Positions 1 through 6,850 of a stretch of DNA of 10,038 bases are shown piece by piece (the first letter of the stretch is position 1; each line of letters starts with the position of its first letter). A program made the translations under genes and the position numbers. The notes beneath the pieces were generated by a model, which did not search any database, had not been told where the DNA came from, and was given only the letters and a program-made list of their open reading frames with translations. This stretch comes from Bdellovibrio sp. CG10_big_fil_rev_8_21_14_0_10_47_8 (GTDB taxonomy: Bacteria > Bdellovibrionota > Bdellovibrionia > Bdellovibrionales > Bdellovibrionaceae). The DNA is taken from contig PEZR01000157.1 in the NCBI GenBank assembly GCA_002773975.1, positions 1 to 10,038 on the forward strand. Reading direction: 5' to 3'.

Positions 1-503
1 TTGGAATTCCGGTGGTGGCCGCGCTTAAAAAGATCTCTCGAATTCCCTTGGACGTTCATTTGATGATCGATAAGCCAGAAAAATACGTTGAGCAGTTTGT
101 AAATGCCGGCGCCGATTATCTGACCATTCATTGCGAATCGACTGCAGACATCCCTGCGGTGTTGACTCAGATTCGCCAGTTGGGCTGTCGCCCAGGGATC
201 ACCTTGAGGCCAGGGACTCCGATAGGGGCGATTTTGCCCTATTTGAAACGAGTGGACCTGGCTTTGGTGATGAGTGTAGAGCCGGGTTTTGGAGGGCAGG
301 GCTTCATGGAAGATCAGGTCGTAAAAATTCAAAGACTACGCAAAGAAATCGATGATCAATCTTTGCCCTGTCTGTTGGAGGTTGATGGCGGCGTCAACGA
401 ACAAACCGTGGCTCGCTTGGGGGATGCGGATGTGTTGGTTGCGGGCAGCTACATCTTCAACAATGACTATCGACTCGCCATCAAAACACTTCGCGAAGCT
501 TAG
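1..503 (+). CDS. rpe: Ribulose-phosphate 3-epimerase, 5'-truncated by the window edge
   Basis: This enzyme interconverts ribulose 5-phosphate and xylulose 5-phosphate in the pentose phosphate pathway, in the cytoplasm. The reading frame is already open at base 3, so the true start lies upstream; the GTG at 12 is internal. About the first 50-60 residues of a usual ~220-residue protein are missing, including the N-terminal Ser and the His/Asp metal ligands of the first strands. What remains is typical of the TIM-barrel family. DVHLM carries a metal-ligand His (codon 57-59). MSVEPGFGGQGF is the phosphate/flexible loop. LEVDGGVN carries the catalytic Asp (codon 384-386). VAGSYIF near the end is the C-terminal phosphate-binding segment. 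The stop is TAG at 501-503, only 17 nt from the end of the convergent lipoprotein gene. I see no GC-rich hairpin with a T-tract in that gap. The family assignment is firm. Confidence 0.95.
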   Translation, partial: GIPVVAALKKISRIPLDVHLMIDKPEKYVEQFVNAGADYLTIHCESTADIPAVLTQIRQLGCRPGITLRPGTPIGAILPYLKRVDLALVMSVEPGFGGQGFMEDQVVKIQRLRKEIDDQSLPCLLEVDGGVNEQTVARLGDADVLVAGSYIFNNDYRLAIKTLREA

Positions 504-520
504 ATACACTTTGCTGGGGC

Positions 521-1954
521 TTAACGAGCATTGTCCTCATCACCAAGAACATTGACGATCACCTTTGTTCCTGAATGAGCGGCGCGATCCTCCAGAGATT
601 GAATTAACTTTTGATAACTGGTTTTTTCTTCCCAACGGAGCAGAGCCTGGAGCGCAACCTGCGCATTGGCGGCGTTGAAGCTAAAATAAGTGGGCAAACC
701 ATTGGCAATGATGTCCAGCCCCTTGGTGCCATTAGGATCTTTGCTTGGGTTGAGGTCCGCTTTGAACTGAAAAAAGGGCAGAGTGTAATAAGAATAGCTG
801 TTGCAGCCATTCCAATAGACCAATTGGTAGTTCGGGGAAATGCTATAATACCGGGGATTTTCATCCACCATTTGTTTAAAATTCTGAGCGTCAAAACCTG
901 AGCCGACTCGTGAGTGGCCAAACCACGCAAAAAATCCGTCATGATCATGGGCAAAGGATTTCGCGAAGAGTTCCATTTGATCAATGCCAGCGGCCGCGAC
1001 CAAATTCAGCGTGACTTGAACGCCGTCTTTTTGACCCCGAAAACGAGATCCAACCTGGATATTGTCTTGTCGAGAGCCAAGGTATTCTTTGCTGAGAATC
1101 GGAGTTTCTTCCCACCGCAGTTTTTGGCTGTGGGTTCGAACCAATCTGAGAAATTTCTGATATTCGAGCATGCCCTGATCGCGGTCCGTCTCGGGTTTAG
1201 GGTTTGACGTCTCTTCGACGTAACCAAAGGCAAATGTCATTTGCAGATTATTTTTCTGCCCGGCACTTTTTAAGAGTTCAGAATACTCAGGATAAGTCTG
1301 GGTTTGTTGAGTTGTCTGGGCCGTCAGGGCCACGTTGATCATCTGATACTGCTCGTTCAAAACATGGTCGCAACCGGATCTTGTGGGGTCCCAAAAATAC
1401 CAAAAGAAGGACGGGGTCTGATGGTCCGGAGCTGAATCAGAACAGCTCTTCCATTGTGGAGTATAGAGTTTGTCTGCTGTGTAGGGGAGGGGCAGGCGCA
1501 GCGGGCTTTTGATATCTTGAGTGAGAAGCCATTGGCCTTTGTATTGATAACTGAGCTCGACGAACCCGCGGCTATTGAGGCGGGGCGAGGACCAGTCAAC
1601 TTTGACGGATTGATTGCGTTTAGGGCCCCCCATGTCGCGGTACGAGAGCGGGCCAAACAAAAAGGCGATGGTTTCAAGGATTCCATTTCTTTCCAATAGC
1701 CGCCGTCGGGACTCGGAGATGTTCTCCACCGAAGCCAGGTCCTTGAAAGTCGTTTGGTAAATGGCGTTGAACTCGACTTGAACTTCTTTGCCAATGGCTG
1801 AGTAGAACTTTGAGTCCGAAGTCCCGGTCGTGATCAAGTTTGGGTGTCGATCAGTACTACAGGCCAGCAAAATAAGACCCATTAAGGCCATCCAAAGGCA
1901 GCGGGGGAACAGCTGGGTAAAATCATTCAAGCTGGCAAAGGAAGAGGTCTTCAT
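521..1954 (-). CDS. Lipoprotein of unknown function with a possible caspase-like (clan CD) C-terminal domain
   Basis: I do not recognise a named family. The frame is open up to 2053, but I choose the ATG at 1954 (477 aa). AAGGAG sits 6 nt upstream of it, and the protein then begins with a basic/hydrophobic signal ending in the lipobox LLAC (Cys32), followed by Ser-Thr-Asp. It is therefore probably lipid-anchored, most likely in the outer membrane. The N-terminal half has an aromatic motif FFWYFWDP (residues 183-190) followed by a Cys at 195, with another Cys at 171. The C-terminal half has a predicted strand DGFFAWFGHS (His347) and, 37 residues later, YQLVYWNGCNS (Cys384). A Gly-rich, aromatic stretch around LDIIANGLPTYFSF (413-426) follows. 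Two strands ending in His and Cys at this spacing resemble gingipain, caspase and CHAT folds, but the usual GHG is GHS here. Peptidase activity is inference only. The gene converges on rpe and diverges from hutH across about 160 nt. Confidence 0.8.
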   Translation of the reverse strand: MKTSSFASLNDFTQLFPRCLWMALMGLILLACSTDRHPNLITTGTSDSKFYSAIGKEVQVEFNAIYQTTFKDLASVENISESRRRLLERNGILETIAFLFGPLSYRDMGGPKRNQSVKVDWSSPRLNSRGFVELSYQYKGQWLLTQDIKSPLRLPLPYTADKLYTPQWKSCSDSAPDHQTPSFFWYFWDPTRSGCDHVLNEQYQMINVALTAQTTQQTQTYPEYSELLKSAGQKNNLQMTFAFGYVEETSNPKPETDRDQGMLEYQKFLRLVRTHSQKLRWEETPILSKEYLGSRQDNIQVGSRFRGQKDGVQVTLNLVAAAGIDQMELFAKSFAHDHDGFFAWFGHSRVGSGFDAQNFKQMVDENPRYYSISPNYQLVYWNGCNSYSYYTLPFFQFKADLNPSKDPNGTKGLDIIANGLPTYFSFNAANAQVALQALLRWEEKTSYQKLIQSLEDRAAHSGTKVIVNVLGDEDNAR

Positions 1955-2113
1955 TGGGAACTCCTTAGTCCGGGGAATTTGGGCTTTGAAAAGCGCTGGC
2001 AGATATAGACGAATTTCCCTGAAAAAGGCAGGACTGCCTGCGGCTTGGAGCATTTTTCACAAATCAGCGCCGTGACCTTGAAAAAAAGAAAAAACAAAAG
2101 CAAGATGCGCCTC

Positions 2114-3664
2114 ATGAAAATTCAAATTTCGGGACAAAACGTCACTATAGATCAAATTCGGCAAGTTGCTTTCGGTTCTCCTGCGGGATCTCCAGTTCAA
2201 GTGGAACTCGGGGCTGGCGCCAGAGAGCAGATGCTCACTTCAAGAGCCTACATTGATCAGCGGATCTCTTCCGGCGAGGTCATGTACGGGGTCAATACGG
2301 GTTTTGGCGCGTTTAGCTCCGTGCGGATTTCTGATGGTGAAATTGAAGAGCTTCAGCGCAATCTTATCCGCTCTCACTCGGCGGGCATTGGAATTCCTTT
2401 TAGCAAAGAAGAAACACGGGCGATTATGTTTTTGCGAGCCAACGCCCTGGCGCGAGGACACAGCGGAATTCGGCCTGAAGTCGTCGATAAGATTCTCGAG
2501 TTTTTACATCAGGATGTGATCCCGGTGATCCCTTCTCAGGGGTCCGTCGGCGCCAGTGGTGATTTAGCTCCTTTGTCTCATCTGGCATTGGCCCTGATCG
2601 GTGAAGGTGAAGCCTGGGGGGCTGATGGAAAACCTCAAGAGGTTGATGCTCTGTTGGCTGCAAAAAAAATCACGCCGTTGGTTCTCAGGGCGAAAGAGGG
2701 CCTGTCTTTAATCAATGGCTGTCAAGTTATGACGGCGGTTGGGGCTCTTGGTGCCTATGATGCTCGTCGGTTTTTATGGCTGACGGATCTGGCCGGAGCC
2801 ATGTCGTTAGAGGCCCTGCGTGGTTCTCGAAGGGCTTTTGATCCTTTGATTGCGCCGACACGGCCACATCCGGGCGAGGCCAAAACAGCTAGAAATCTTT
2901 TGCGATTGATGGGAAGCACCAGTGAAATCGCCGAAAGCCACACGGACTGCCAAAGAGTACAAGATGCCTATTCTTTGCGCTGTATGCCGGCAGTGCACGG
3001 GGCTGGCAAAGATGCGATGGGATATGTTCAACGAGTTCTTGAAACTGAAGCCAATTCTTCGACAGACAATCCTTTGGTTTTTGCTGCCGAGAACAAAGTT
3101 TTATCCTGCGGTAATTTTCATGGGGAGCCAGTGGCAATTGCCCTGGATTTTGCGGCGATCGCCTTGAGCGCTGTCGCCAATATTTCTGAGTGTCGAATTG
3201 AAAAATTGATCAACCCGTCCATGAGTGATCTCCCAGCTTTTTTAACCCCTCAAGGGGGCCTAAACTCAGGCCATATGATTGTGCATGTGGCAGCGGCTTC
3301 TTTGGTCAGTGAAAATAAAATTCTCGCTCATCCTGCGTCGGTGGACAGTATTCCGACTTCAGCGGACAAGGAAGACCATGTCAGCATGGGGACCATTGCG
3401 GCCCGCAAGTTTGTTCAAATTGTACGCAATGCTGAGAATGTTCTCGCCATGGAGCTCCTTTCTGCATGTCAAGCCTTGGATCTGTTAAGACCTCTGAAGC
3501 CCGCAGCGGCAGTGCAAGCGGCTTATGATGTGATTCGCAGCCAAGTCCCATTTGCACAAAAGGACCGGGTTTTTTCCAAGGATATTCGGTTGATCCAACA
3601 GATGATTCAGCAAGAGCAGATTTGTCGCGTCGTGACCGATGCCATCGGGGAGCTTGAATTCTAG
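2114..3664 (+). CDS. hutH: Histidine ammonia-lyase
   Basis: HutH converts L-histidine to trans-urocanate and ammonia, the first step of histidine degradation, in the cytoplasm. The protein is 516 aa from the ATG at 2114, the usual family length. The MIO-forming tripeptide Ala147-Ser148-Gly149 lies in GSVGASGDLAPL. Other expected active-site residues are present: Tyr58 in MYGVNTGFG, Asn201 in LINGCQ, Tyr286 and Arg289 in QDAYSLRC, Phe335/His336 in GNFHGEP, and Glu420 in DKEDHVS. The start is not fully settled. An in-frame ATG lies at 2105 and a TTG at 2045, and neither 2105 nor 2114 has a good Shine-Dalgarno sequence, only an A/G-rich tract at 2081-2104. I prefer 2114 because MKIQISG fits where homologues begin. 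The TTG extension adds a lysine-rich stretch not expected in the family. The gene is divergent from the lipoprotein gene at 521-1954. It is followed 192 nt later by a porin gene and then hutU on the same strand. Confidence 0.97.
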   Translation: MKIQISGQNVTIDQIRQVAFGSPAGSPVQVELGAGAREQMLTSRAYIDQRISSGEVMYGVNTGFGAFSSVRISDGEIEELQRNLIRSHSAGIGIPFSKEETRAIMFLRANALARGHSGIRPEVVDKILEFLHQDVIPVIPSQGSVGASGDLAPLSHLALALIGEGEAWGADGKPQEVDALLAAKKITPLVLRAKEGLSLINGCQVMTAVGALGAYDARRFLWLTDLAGAMSLEALRGSRRAFDPLIAPTRPHPGEAKTARNLLRLMGSTSEIAESHTDCQRVQDAYSLRCMPAVHGAGKDAMGYVQRVLETEANSSTDNPLVFAAENKVLSCGNFHGEPVAIALDFAAIALSAVANISECRIEKLINPSMSDLPAFLTPQGGLNSGHMIVHVAAASLVSENKILAHPASVDSIPTSADKEDHVSMGTIAARKFVQIVRNAENVLAMELLSACQALDLLRPLKPAAAVQAAYDVIRSQVPFAQKDRVFSKDIRLIQQMIQQEQICRVVTDAIGELEF

Positions 3665-3726
3665 GCAGAAAATTTCAGAAGCGATGCAGAAGTTTTTTTG
3701 ATGAAATCCAGACACGGCCCGCGAAG

Positions 3727-3768
3727 ACTCTTTAAAGAGTTGACGAGGCCGCTCTTCCAAGTTCTGAT
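3727..3768 (+). promoter_or_regulatory. Candidate porin promoter overlapping a perfect 14-bp palindrome
   Basis: The sequence ACTCTTTAAAGAGT at 3727-3740 is a perfect palindrome. Its last base is also the first base of a -35-like TTGACG (3740-3745). A 17-nt spacer leads to TCTGAT (3763-3768), which matches 4 of 6 bases of a -10 consensus. The arrangement could be a sigma-70-type promoter with a dimeric-repressor or activator site, serving the porin and, by read-through, hutU. The regulator is unknown and the -10 is weak, so this is a tentative call. Confidence 0.3.
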
Positions 3769-3780
3769 GTTCACCGTAAA

Positions 3781-3797
3781 AGGTTGAGTGGCAACCT
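3781..3797 (+). promoter_or_regulatory. Small hairpin in the porin leader (first of two)
   Basis: AGGTTG (3781-3786) and CAACCT (3792-3797) are perfectly complementary around a 5-nt loop. The hairpin lies about 60 nt before the porin start and has no T-tract after it, so it is not a terminator. It could stabilise the leader of an abundant outer-membrane-protein mRNA, or it may be chance. Confidence 0.3.
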
Positions 3798-3813
3798 AAG
3801 ATAGGCAAATAGC

Positions 3814-3833
3814 AAGTTGAACAAAAACAACTT
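3814..3833 (+). promoter_or_regulatory. Small hairpin in the porin leader (second of two)
   Basis: AAGTTG (3814-3819) and CAACTT (3828-3833) form a perfect 6-bp stem around an A-rich 8-nt loop. The stem differs from that of the upstream hairpin by one base pair (AGGTTG/CAACCT versus AAGTTG/CAACTT). The two therefore look like related, tandemly placed elements. It ends just ahead of the porin ribosome binding site (AAAAGGAA, 3843-3850) without covering it. Confidence 0.3.
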
Positions 3834-3856
3834 CGATCAAACAAAAGGAAAACATC

Positions 3857-4960
3857 ATGAAGCAGACAAAAAAATTTCTGATGACTGTTGCGACTCTGGG
3901 GCTTGTAGCTCCATGTGCTTTCGCCGGATCATTGAACCTGGATATGCGAGTCGATTATTTGAGCCAAAACTACAACGACGCTGCTCAAACAGCAGCGGTG
4001 GGCTTGAACAACTATAAATTCGTGTTCAACACTGGCCGAATTGATTACAAAGGAAAGCTGAACGAAGACACAAGCTTCCGTTTGCGTTACCGTTTCGCAA
4101 CCAAAGATCAAGGGGCTGTGACTAAACGAGACAGCGCCAATGCAACTTTGGATTACGCTTACGTCGCTCACAAAATCGACATGGCGACTGTGACAGTTGG
4201 AAAATGGGCTTCAGAAGTGGGTGGTTTCGAAGGAAACACTTCTTCAACAGATCAGTACTTGTTGTCTGAAGCCTACAGCGGAACATCTTATTTGGCTGGA
4301 ACAACGACTTACCTGACTGGTTATTCTACTGAGCTTTATGTGACAGGTTTGAAAGTTGGTTTGAAACTAGCTGATGACCATAATCTGAGCCTGCAAGTTG
4401 CCAATACAGACACAGCTGTTGGACGAGCTCCAACTGGCACTGGTGATTCTTTGACTGGAACAAAATTCAGCCAGGACAACACTTTGGCAGGGATCACTTA
4501 CAAAGGTTTCTTCATGGATAAATCTTTGGGCTTGTTGGCGAGCTACCACACTGAGCAAACAAATGATGACACGACAAAAGTGGAATACACATCTGTTGGC
4601 GCTCAATACATGATGAATGGCTTCACTGGTCAGTTGGATTATCTGAGCAACTCTTACAAGGCTTCAGAGACTCAAACTGATACTTTGATCTCAACAGTTG
4701 CGACTTTGAAATATGACATGGACACACTGACTCCGATCGTGAAGTATGTTTCTTCCGAAGAGAAGTTGGATGGAACTCCTTCCACTAAAAACAAGTACAC
4801 TAGCTATGGTGCAGCTCTTGAGTGGAAACCAGTAAAAGACGACATGTACCGATATCATGTTGCTTACAACAACCGCACAATGAAACCTGAAACTGGCGAT
4901 GATCGCAATCTGACAGAGTACTTTGTCGGCATGAGAATCAACGCTGATTTCTTGAAATAG
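3857..4960 (+). CDS. Outer-membrane beta-barrel porin-like protein between hutH and hutU
   Basis: This is a 367-aa protein with a classical Sec signal: MKQTKKF, a hydrophobic core, then cleavage predicted after AFA (residue 23), giving a mature protein starting Gly-Ser-Leu. The mature chain has no cysteine. It alternates polar and hydrophobic residues with many Thr, Asn, Tyr and Gly, as in transmembrane beta-barrels; examples are TSFRLRYRFATKD and TVTVGKWASEVGGF. The C-terminus reads YFVGMRINADFLK, so it ends two residues past a Phe instead of on a terminal aromatic residue, which is slightly atypical. The Shine-Dalgarno sequence AAAAGGAA has good spacing. Thr codons are mostly ACT/ACA and Leu codons mostly TTG/CTG, a restricted use unlike the neighbours that suggests high expression. 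It stops 3 nt before the hutU start, so the two are almost certainly co-transcribed. A role in taking up histidine, urocanate or peptides is inferred from position only. It could equally be a general porin. Confidence 0.85.
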   Translation: MKQTKKFLMTVATLGLVAPCAFAGSLNLDMRVDYLSQNYNDAAQTAAVGLNNYKFVFNTGRIDYKGKLNEDTSFRLRYRFATKDQGAVTKRDSANATLDYAYVAHKIDMATVTVGKWASEVGGFEGNTSSTDQYLLSEAYSGTSYLAGTTTYLTGYSTELYVTGLKVGLKLADDHNLSLQVANTDTAVGRAPTGTGDSLTGTKFSQDNTLAGITYKGFFMDKSLGLLASYHTEQTNDDTTKVEYTSVGAQYMMNGFTGQLDYLSNSYKASETQTDTLISTVATLKYDMDTLTPIVKYVSSEEKLDGTPSTKNKYTSYGAALEWKPVKDDMYRYHVAYNNRTMKPETGDDRNLTEYFVGMRINADFLK

Positions 4961-4963
4961 AGA

Positions 4964-6601
4964 ATGGTAAAATCTCCGACGGGGACCCAGTTGAATTGCA
5001 AAGGGTGGCAGCAAGAGGCCGCCTTTCGCATGATTCAAAATAACCTGGATCCCCAGGTGGCGGAGCACCCTGAACAGCTGATTGTATACGGGGGAATTGG
5101 GAAAGCGGCCCGGAACTGGGAAAGTTTCGAAAAAATTTTGGGAGCTTTAAAAACTCTCGAGAATGATGAAACTTTGCTGGTTCAATCGGGAAAACCCATC
5201 GGAATTATTCGAACCCATGAGGACGCACCCAGGGTTCTTCTTGCAAATTCAAATTTGGTTCCCAAGTGGGCTACTTGGGAACACTTTCACGAACTCGATA
5301 AAAAAGGGCTCATGATGTTCGGTCAAATGACCGCAGGCTCTTGGATTTATATCGGCACTCAAGGAATCATACAGGGAACCTACGAAACCTTCGTCGAAGC
5401 GGGTCGTCAGCATTTTGGCGGAAGCCTTCAGGGCAAAGTCATTTTGACGGCCGGCTTGGGCGGAATGGGTGGAGCTCAGCCATTGGCTGGGGTGTTTGCC
5501 GGAGCCTGTGTCTTGGCGGTCGAAATTGATCCGACACGGATTCAGAAGCGTCTTGAAACAAAGTACATCGATGAGGTCGCGACAGATCTGGATGATGCGA
5601 TTTCCAGAGTGCGTAAATACACCCAAGCCGGCGAGGCCAAGTCCATCGCTGTTCAGGGGAATGCGGCAACCCTTATTCATCAGTTGATCGAGAAAAATTT
5701 CACTCCGGATTTGCTGACCGATCAGACCTCGGCTCATGATCCTTTGATTGGATATATTCCAGAGGGCTATTCGGTCGAGACCGCGGCTGAGTTTCGGGAG
5801 CGGGATCAAAAGGCCTATTTGGAAGCGGCTTATGCCAGCATGGCCAAACATGTCCGTGGGATGCTTGAAATGCAAAAGCGGGGAGCCGTGACTTTTGATT
5901 ATGGCAATAATCTTCGCGCCAGGGCTTTAGAGGCTGGTGTTGAAAATGCTTTTGATTTTCCGGGTTTTGTTCCAGCTTATATTCGGCCTCTTTTTTGCCG
6001 CGGCAGTGGGCCCTTTCGTTGGGTTGCTTTGTCGGGAGATCCTCAAGATATCCAGGTGACGGATGATGCTCTTCGCGAGCTTTTTCCCCATAAAACACAT
6101 TTGCTTCGCTGGTTGGACATGGCTGAAAAACGAATTGCTTTTCAGGGTCTGCCGGCAAGAATTTGCTGGCTTGAGTATGGGGAGCGGGCCAAAGCAGGTC
6201 TGCTTTTCAATGAGCTTGTGAGAACTGGCAAGGTCAAGGCTCCGTTGGTAATTGGTCGGGATCATTTGGATTGTGGTTCGGTGGCGTCTCCCAACCGTGA
6301 AACAGAAGCGATGAAAGATGGCTCAGATGCCGTCAGCGATTGGCCTCTTTTAAATGCGATGGTGAACACCGCATGTGGAGCGACATGGGTTTCTCTTCAT
6401 CATGGTGGAGGTGTCGGCATGGGATATTCCCAGCACGCCGGCCAGGTGATCGTCGCCGATGGAACCGAGGCAGCAGCCCGTCGTCTGGAAAGAGTTCTCA
6501 CGGCGGACCCAGCTATGGGAGTCTTCCGCCACGTCGATGCCGGCTACGAAGACGCAAAAGCCATCGCCCGCGAACGCCAAGTCCAAAGCCTCTGGCTCTA
6601 A
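4964..6601 (+). CDS. hutU: Urocanate hydratase (imidazolonepropionate hydrolase)
   Basis: HutU adds water to urocanate using tightly bound NAD+ as an electrophile, giving 4-imidazolone-5-propionate, the second step of histidine degradation. The protein is 545 aa, close to the family's usual ~550-560. Conserved blocks run the full length: GTQLNCKGWQQEAA, YGGIGKAARNW, the NAD-binding glycine-rich GLGGMGGAQ (164-172), DQTSAHDP, DFPGFVPAYIRPLFCRG, and FQGLPARIC with the active-site Cys401 (equivalent to Cys410 of the Pseudomonas enzyme). GRDHLDCGSVASPNRETEAMK and SLHHGGGVGMGYSQHAG follow. The start at 4964 gives a slightly short N-terminus and lies only 3 nt after the porin stop. Its own Shine-Dalgarno sequence is weak, so translational coupling to the porin is likely. 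The last ~40 codons shift to strongly C-ending codons. The gene ends 28 nt before a long inverted repeat. The function call is secure. Confidence 0.97.
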   Translation: MVKSPTGTQLNCKGWQQEAAFRMIQNNLDPQVAEHPEQLIVYGGIGKAARNWESFEKILGALKTLENDETLLVQSGKPIGIIRTHEDAPRVLLANSNLVPKWATWEHFHELDKKGLMMFGQMTAGSWIYIGTQGIIQGTYETFVEAGRQHFGGSLQGKVILTAGLGGMGGAQPLAGVFAGACVLAVEIDPTRIQKRLETKYIDEVATDLDDAISRVRKYTQAGEAKSIAVQGNAATLIHQLIEKNFTPDLLTDQTSAHDPLIGYIPEGYSVETAAEFRERDQKAYLEAAYASMAKHVRGMLEMQKRGAVTFDYGNNLRARALEAGVENAFDFPGFVPAYIRPLFCRGSGPFRWVALSGDPQDIQVTDDALRELFPHKTHLLRWLDMAEKRIAFQGLPARICWLEYGERAKAGLLFNELVRTGKVKAPLVIGRDHLDCGSVASPNRETEAMKDGSDAVSDWPLLNAMVNTACGATWVSLHHGGGVGMGYSQHAGQVIVADGTEAAARRLERVLTADPAMGVFRHVDAGYEDAKAIARERQVQSLWL

Positions 6602-6629
6602 AAACACCGCTATAAATCGCTGACCCACG

Positions 6630-6696
6630 CCCACTAACGCAGCATTGCTACCAAAAGGTGAGTGTCACCATTTGGTAGCAATACTGCGTTAGTGGG
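6630..6696. repeat. Long near-perfect inverted repeat (32-nt arms, 3-nt loop)
   Basis: The left arm, 6630-6661, begins CCCACTAACGCAG and ends CCAAAAGGTGA. The right arm, 6665-6696, begins TCACCATTTGGTAGC and ends GCGTTAGTGGG. The arms pair over 32 positions with only two mismatches (one C/A, one A/A) around the loop GTG. No T-tract follows directly on either strand, so it is not a canonical Rho-independent terminator. A run of Ts at 6725-6731 is about 28 nt downstream, after a weak 5-bp stem (CTCTG 6699-6703, CAGAG 6712-6716). It may still end or protect the hutU transcript, or be a REP/MITE-like mobile palindrome. I saw no target-site duplication. In the rest of the 6602-6850 spacer I see no gene and no promoter I would defend. 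Confidence 0.9.
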
Positions 6697-6837
6697 GGCT
6701 CTGCATCACGACAGAGTCTGGACAATTTTTTCTTTGAATTACGACCAAAGCCGAGGTGCAATGGCTCTAGATTCTACGGAAGAATATTAAATTGCGTAGG
6801 ATGAATAATAAGCTGCGGATCATTCAAAACCTTAAAC

Positions 6838-6850
6838 AAGGAAGTGCTGA
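6838..6850 (+). promoter_or_regulatory. Ribosome binding site fixing a GTG start
   Basis: AAGGAAG at 6838-6844 lies 6 nt before the GTG at 6851. The next in-frame ATG, at 6884, has no comparable site and would shorten the basic N-region of the signal peptide. This supports the GTG start of the nuclease gene. Confidence 0.7.

Noticed and set aside
2026..2039. Short inverted repeat AGGCA/TGCCT in the divergent spacer, as a hut operator
   Set aside because: A 5-bp stem is expected by chance, and I could not pair it with convincing -35 and -10 boxes on either strand.
1955..2053. Upstream extension of the minus-strand lipoprotein by 33 residues
   Set aside because: The ATG at 1954 has AAGGAG at ideal spacing and puts the signal peptide and lipobox at a normal distance from the N-terminus.
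2045..2113. TTG start extending HutH by 23 residues
   Set aside because: No Shine-Dalgarno sequence precedes it. The added lysine-rich segment is not a HutH feature, and the ATG at 2114 gives a normal-length enzyme.
5249..5875. 208-aa open frame on the minus strand inside hutU
   Set aside because: It lies wholly opposite the strongly conserved hutU frame, has no convincing ribosome binding site or recognisable domain, and reads as an antisense shadow.
5700..6158. 152-aa open frame on the minus strand inside hutU
   Set aside because: It is an antisense shadow of conserved hutU sequence, with a proline- and charge-rich composition that resembles no protein family.
6699..6731. CTCTG/CAGAG stem followed by a T-run, as a terminator for hutU
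   Set aside because: The stem is only 5 bp with an 8-nt loop and the T-run starts about 8 nt after it, which is too weak and too distant for a standard terminator.
6761..6790. Nine-codon ORF (MALDSTEEY) with GAGGTG just upstream, as a possible leader peptide
   Set aside because: The spacing to the Shine-Dalgarno-like sequence is only 2 nt, no attenuator hairpin follows, and no run of regulatory codons is present.
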